From an uncultured Collinsella sp. (lineage in GTDB: Bacteria > Actinomycetota > Coriobacteriia > Coriobacteriales > Coriobacteriaceae), in the NCBI GenBank assembly GCA_900550355.1, contig URRT01000118.1, forward strand, positions 1 through 5,714: a DNA stretch of 5,714 nt, read 5' to 3'. The notes beneath the pieces are model-generated. The model worked only from the letters and a program-made list of their open reading frames with translations. It did not search any database and was not told where the DNA came from. Of the stretch, positions 4,908-5,714 are shown one piece after another. Each line of letters starts with the position of its first letter. Positions within the stretch are counted from its first letter, which is position 1. The translations under genes and the position numbers were made by a program.

Positions 4908-4982
4908 GCGCGATTAGCTCAGGGGGAGAGCACCACCTTGACACGGTGGGGGTCACAAGTTCAAATCTTGTATCGCGCACCA
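4908..4982 (+). tRNA. tRNA-Val(GAC)
   Basis: This is a complete cloverleaf. GCGCGAT pairs with ATCGCGC, the discriminator is A, and CCA is encoded (4980-4982). The anticodon stem CCACC/GGTGG encloses TTGACAC, giving anticodon GAC at 4940-4942. The T arm is ACAAG-TTCAAAT-CTTGT. The gene lies about 100 bases from the 3' end of an integrase gene on the opposite strand. Its 3' half is therefore the likely integration target of that element, and it remains an intact tRNA. Confidence 0.98.
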
Positions 4983-4991
4983 TGAAACACC

Positions 4992-5023
4992 AGGTCAGAG
5001 GCTTGAAAGCTTCTGACCTTTTT
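4992..5023 (+). terminator. Terminator after tRNA-Val
   Basis: GGTCAGAGGCT (4993-5003) pairs with AGCTTCTGACC (5008-5018), including one G-T wobble, around a 4-base loop. Five T residues follow. It lies 10 bases after the CCA end. Confidence 0.92.
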
Positions 5024-5031
5024 CTTTTCCC

Positions 5032-5058
5032 GAGTCCAAATGGAAGCAAAATGGACTC
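5032..5058. repeat. Inverted and direct repeats between tRNA-Val and the integrase
   Basis: GAGTCCA (5032-5038) and TGGACTC (5052-5058) form a perfect inverted repeat. AAATGGA occurs at 5038-5044 and 5049-5055, 11 bases apart, which is about one helical turn. Such spacing suits arm-type integrase or excisionase binding sites in an attachment region. The hairpin could also lie in the 3' end of the integrase transcript, but it lacks a T-run on that strand. Confidence 0.45.
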
Positions 5059-5080
5059 AAAATCCGCCCCCGTGACTTCA

Positions 5081-5714
5081 TTACCAGTCCATCGCCTCCA
5101 CCGCCTCGTGCTTCTGGGCCATGTCCACATGGGTGTAAATGTCCATGGTCGTGGAGTACTTCGCGTGGCCCGCGAGCACTTGGAGAACCTTCGGGTCGGT
5201 CTTCTTGCGGGCCATGGCCGTGAGGTAGCTGTGCCTCATATCGTGCAGCGTCATGCCCTGGCAGCCGTAGCCGTCCCTGTGACACTCCCACCACCGGGTG
5301 ACGGAATGGGGCCGCATCCTCTCGCCCAGCTCGTTGCACATGAGCGGCGTGTCGTCTCCGAGACGGGCCACGGGCTGCCCGTCTCCTTCCGCGTCTCCGC
5401 GAACATCTCCTCTATGGCGGCAATGCGCTCCCTCAAGTCCGCCTTGAGGCTCGCGGGCATGGGGAGCGCCCTCTTGGACGCGGCGGTCTTCGTGTCCTTC
5501 TGCCGCCCCAGGCTATCGGTGCCGTGCACCACGTGTATCTCTCCGGCCTCGAAGTCTATGTCCCGCACGTCTAGGCCCACGATTTCGCCGCGCCTCATGC
5601 CCGACCCGACCGCCGCCCGAAGCGCGAACTCCATGGGCTTCCTCGGATCGAGGGAATCGACGAGCGCCCTGATGCACTCGACGGGAGGGGGGTGCGCTGC
5701 TCCGTGTCTATGGC
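5081..5714 (-). pseudogene. Tyrosine-recombinase integrase, C-terminal part, frameshifted
   Basis: The catalytic domain of a phage or island integrase is read toward tRNA-Val; the N-terminal core-binding and arm-binding domains lie beyond the window. In order it shows the first arginine motif GMRRGEIVGLDVRDIDF, the beta-hairpin lysine segment (DTKTAASKRALPM), HDMRH (H-x-x-R box), LAGHAKYSTT, and the nucleophile tyrosine in MDIYTHVD (codon 5135-5137). It ends at TAA 5081-5083. The part upstream of about 5395 and the part downstream of about 5375 lie in different frames. One missing base there would restore a continuous reading ending ...AETRKE and resuming GQPVARLGDDTPL. A second shift is possible at the six-base G run 5687-5692. 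All catalytic residues survive, so this is either a recent inactivation or a sequencing error. Confidence 0.85.

Noticed and set aside
4867..5130. Minus-strand ORF containing DTRFELVTPT
   Set aside because: It is antisense to tRNA-Val and its terminator, and overlaps the integrase end.

Overview
The window looks like chromosomal DNA from a moderately high-GC Gram-positive actinobacterium of the class Coriobacteriia, most likely Collinsella or a close relative. That placement rests on codon use, five tRNA genes that all encode CCA, tRNA promoters with TTGC-type -35 boxes, and the style of the signalling genes. It is a judgement from reading, not the result of a search.

Layout. The first 103 bases form one long imperfect palindrome. 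It is followed by a tRNA promoter, tRNA-Leu(GAG) and an intrinsic terminator. Next is a two-gene signalling unit. The first gene encodes a 781-residue PAS-GAF-SpoIIE (PP2C-type) serine phosphatase. The second encodes a 248-residue protein in which a STAS anti-sigma-factor-antagonist domain is fused to an RsbW/SpoIIAB-like HATPase kinase domain. A second tRNA promoter then drives tRNA-Gly(GCC), tRNA-Cys(GCA) and a second tRNA-Gly(GCC), ending in a strong terminator. A terminator-like hairpin also sits between the first Gly and Cys genes. About 365 bases without a convincing protein gene follow; they contain a multi-armed inverted-repeat structure that could be a structured RNA. Next come a small two-helix membrane protein with a split zinc ribbon, and tRNA-Val(GAC) with its own promoter and terminator. 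The window ends in the C-terminal part of a tyrosine-recombinase integrase on the minus strand. It is open at the window edge and has at least one apparent frameshift. A tRNA next to an integrase whose 3' end faces it is the usual edge of an integrated element.

How the genes may work together. In partner-switching systems a SpoIIE-type phosphatase dephosphorylates a STAS protein, and an HATPase kinase rephosphorylates it and holds a target, classically a sigma factor. Here phosphatase, substrate and kinase are encoded by only two genes, and substrate and kinase share one polypeptide. The phosphosite serine and the ATP-binding motifs are all present. No sigma factor lies in the window, so the output is unknown. 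The two larger tRNA transcription units share an identical palindrome, ACTTTTTTNAAAAAAGT, exactly 2 bases upstream of the -35 box; this may be an UP element or an operator.
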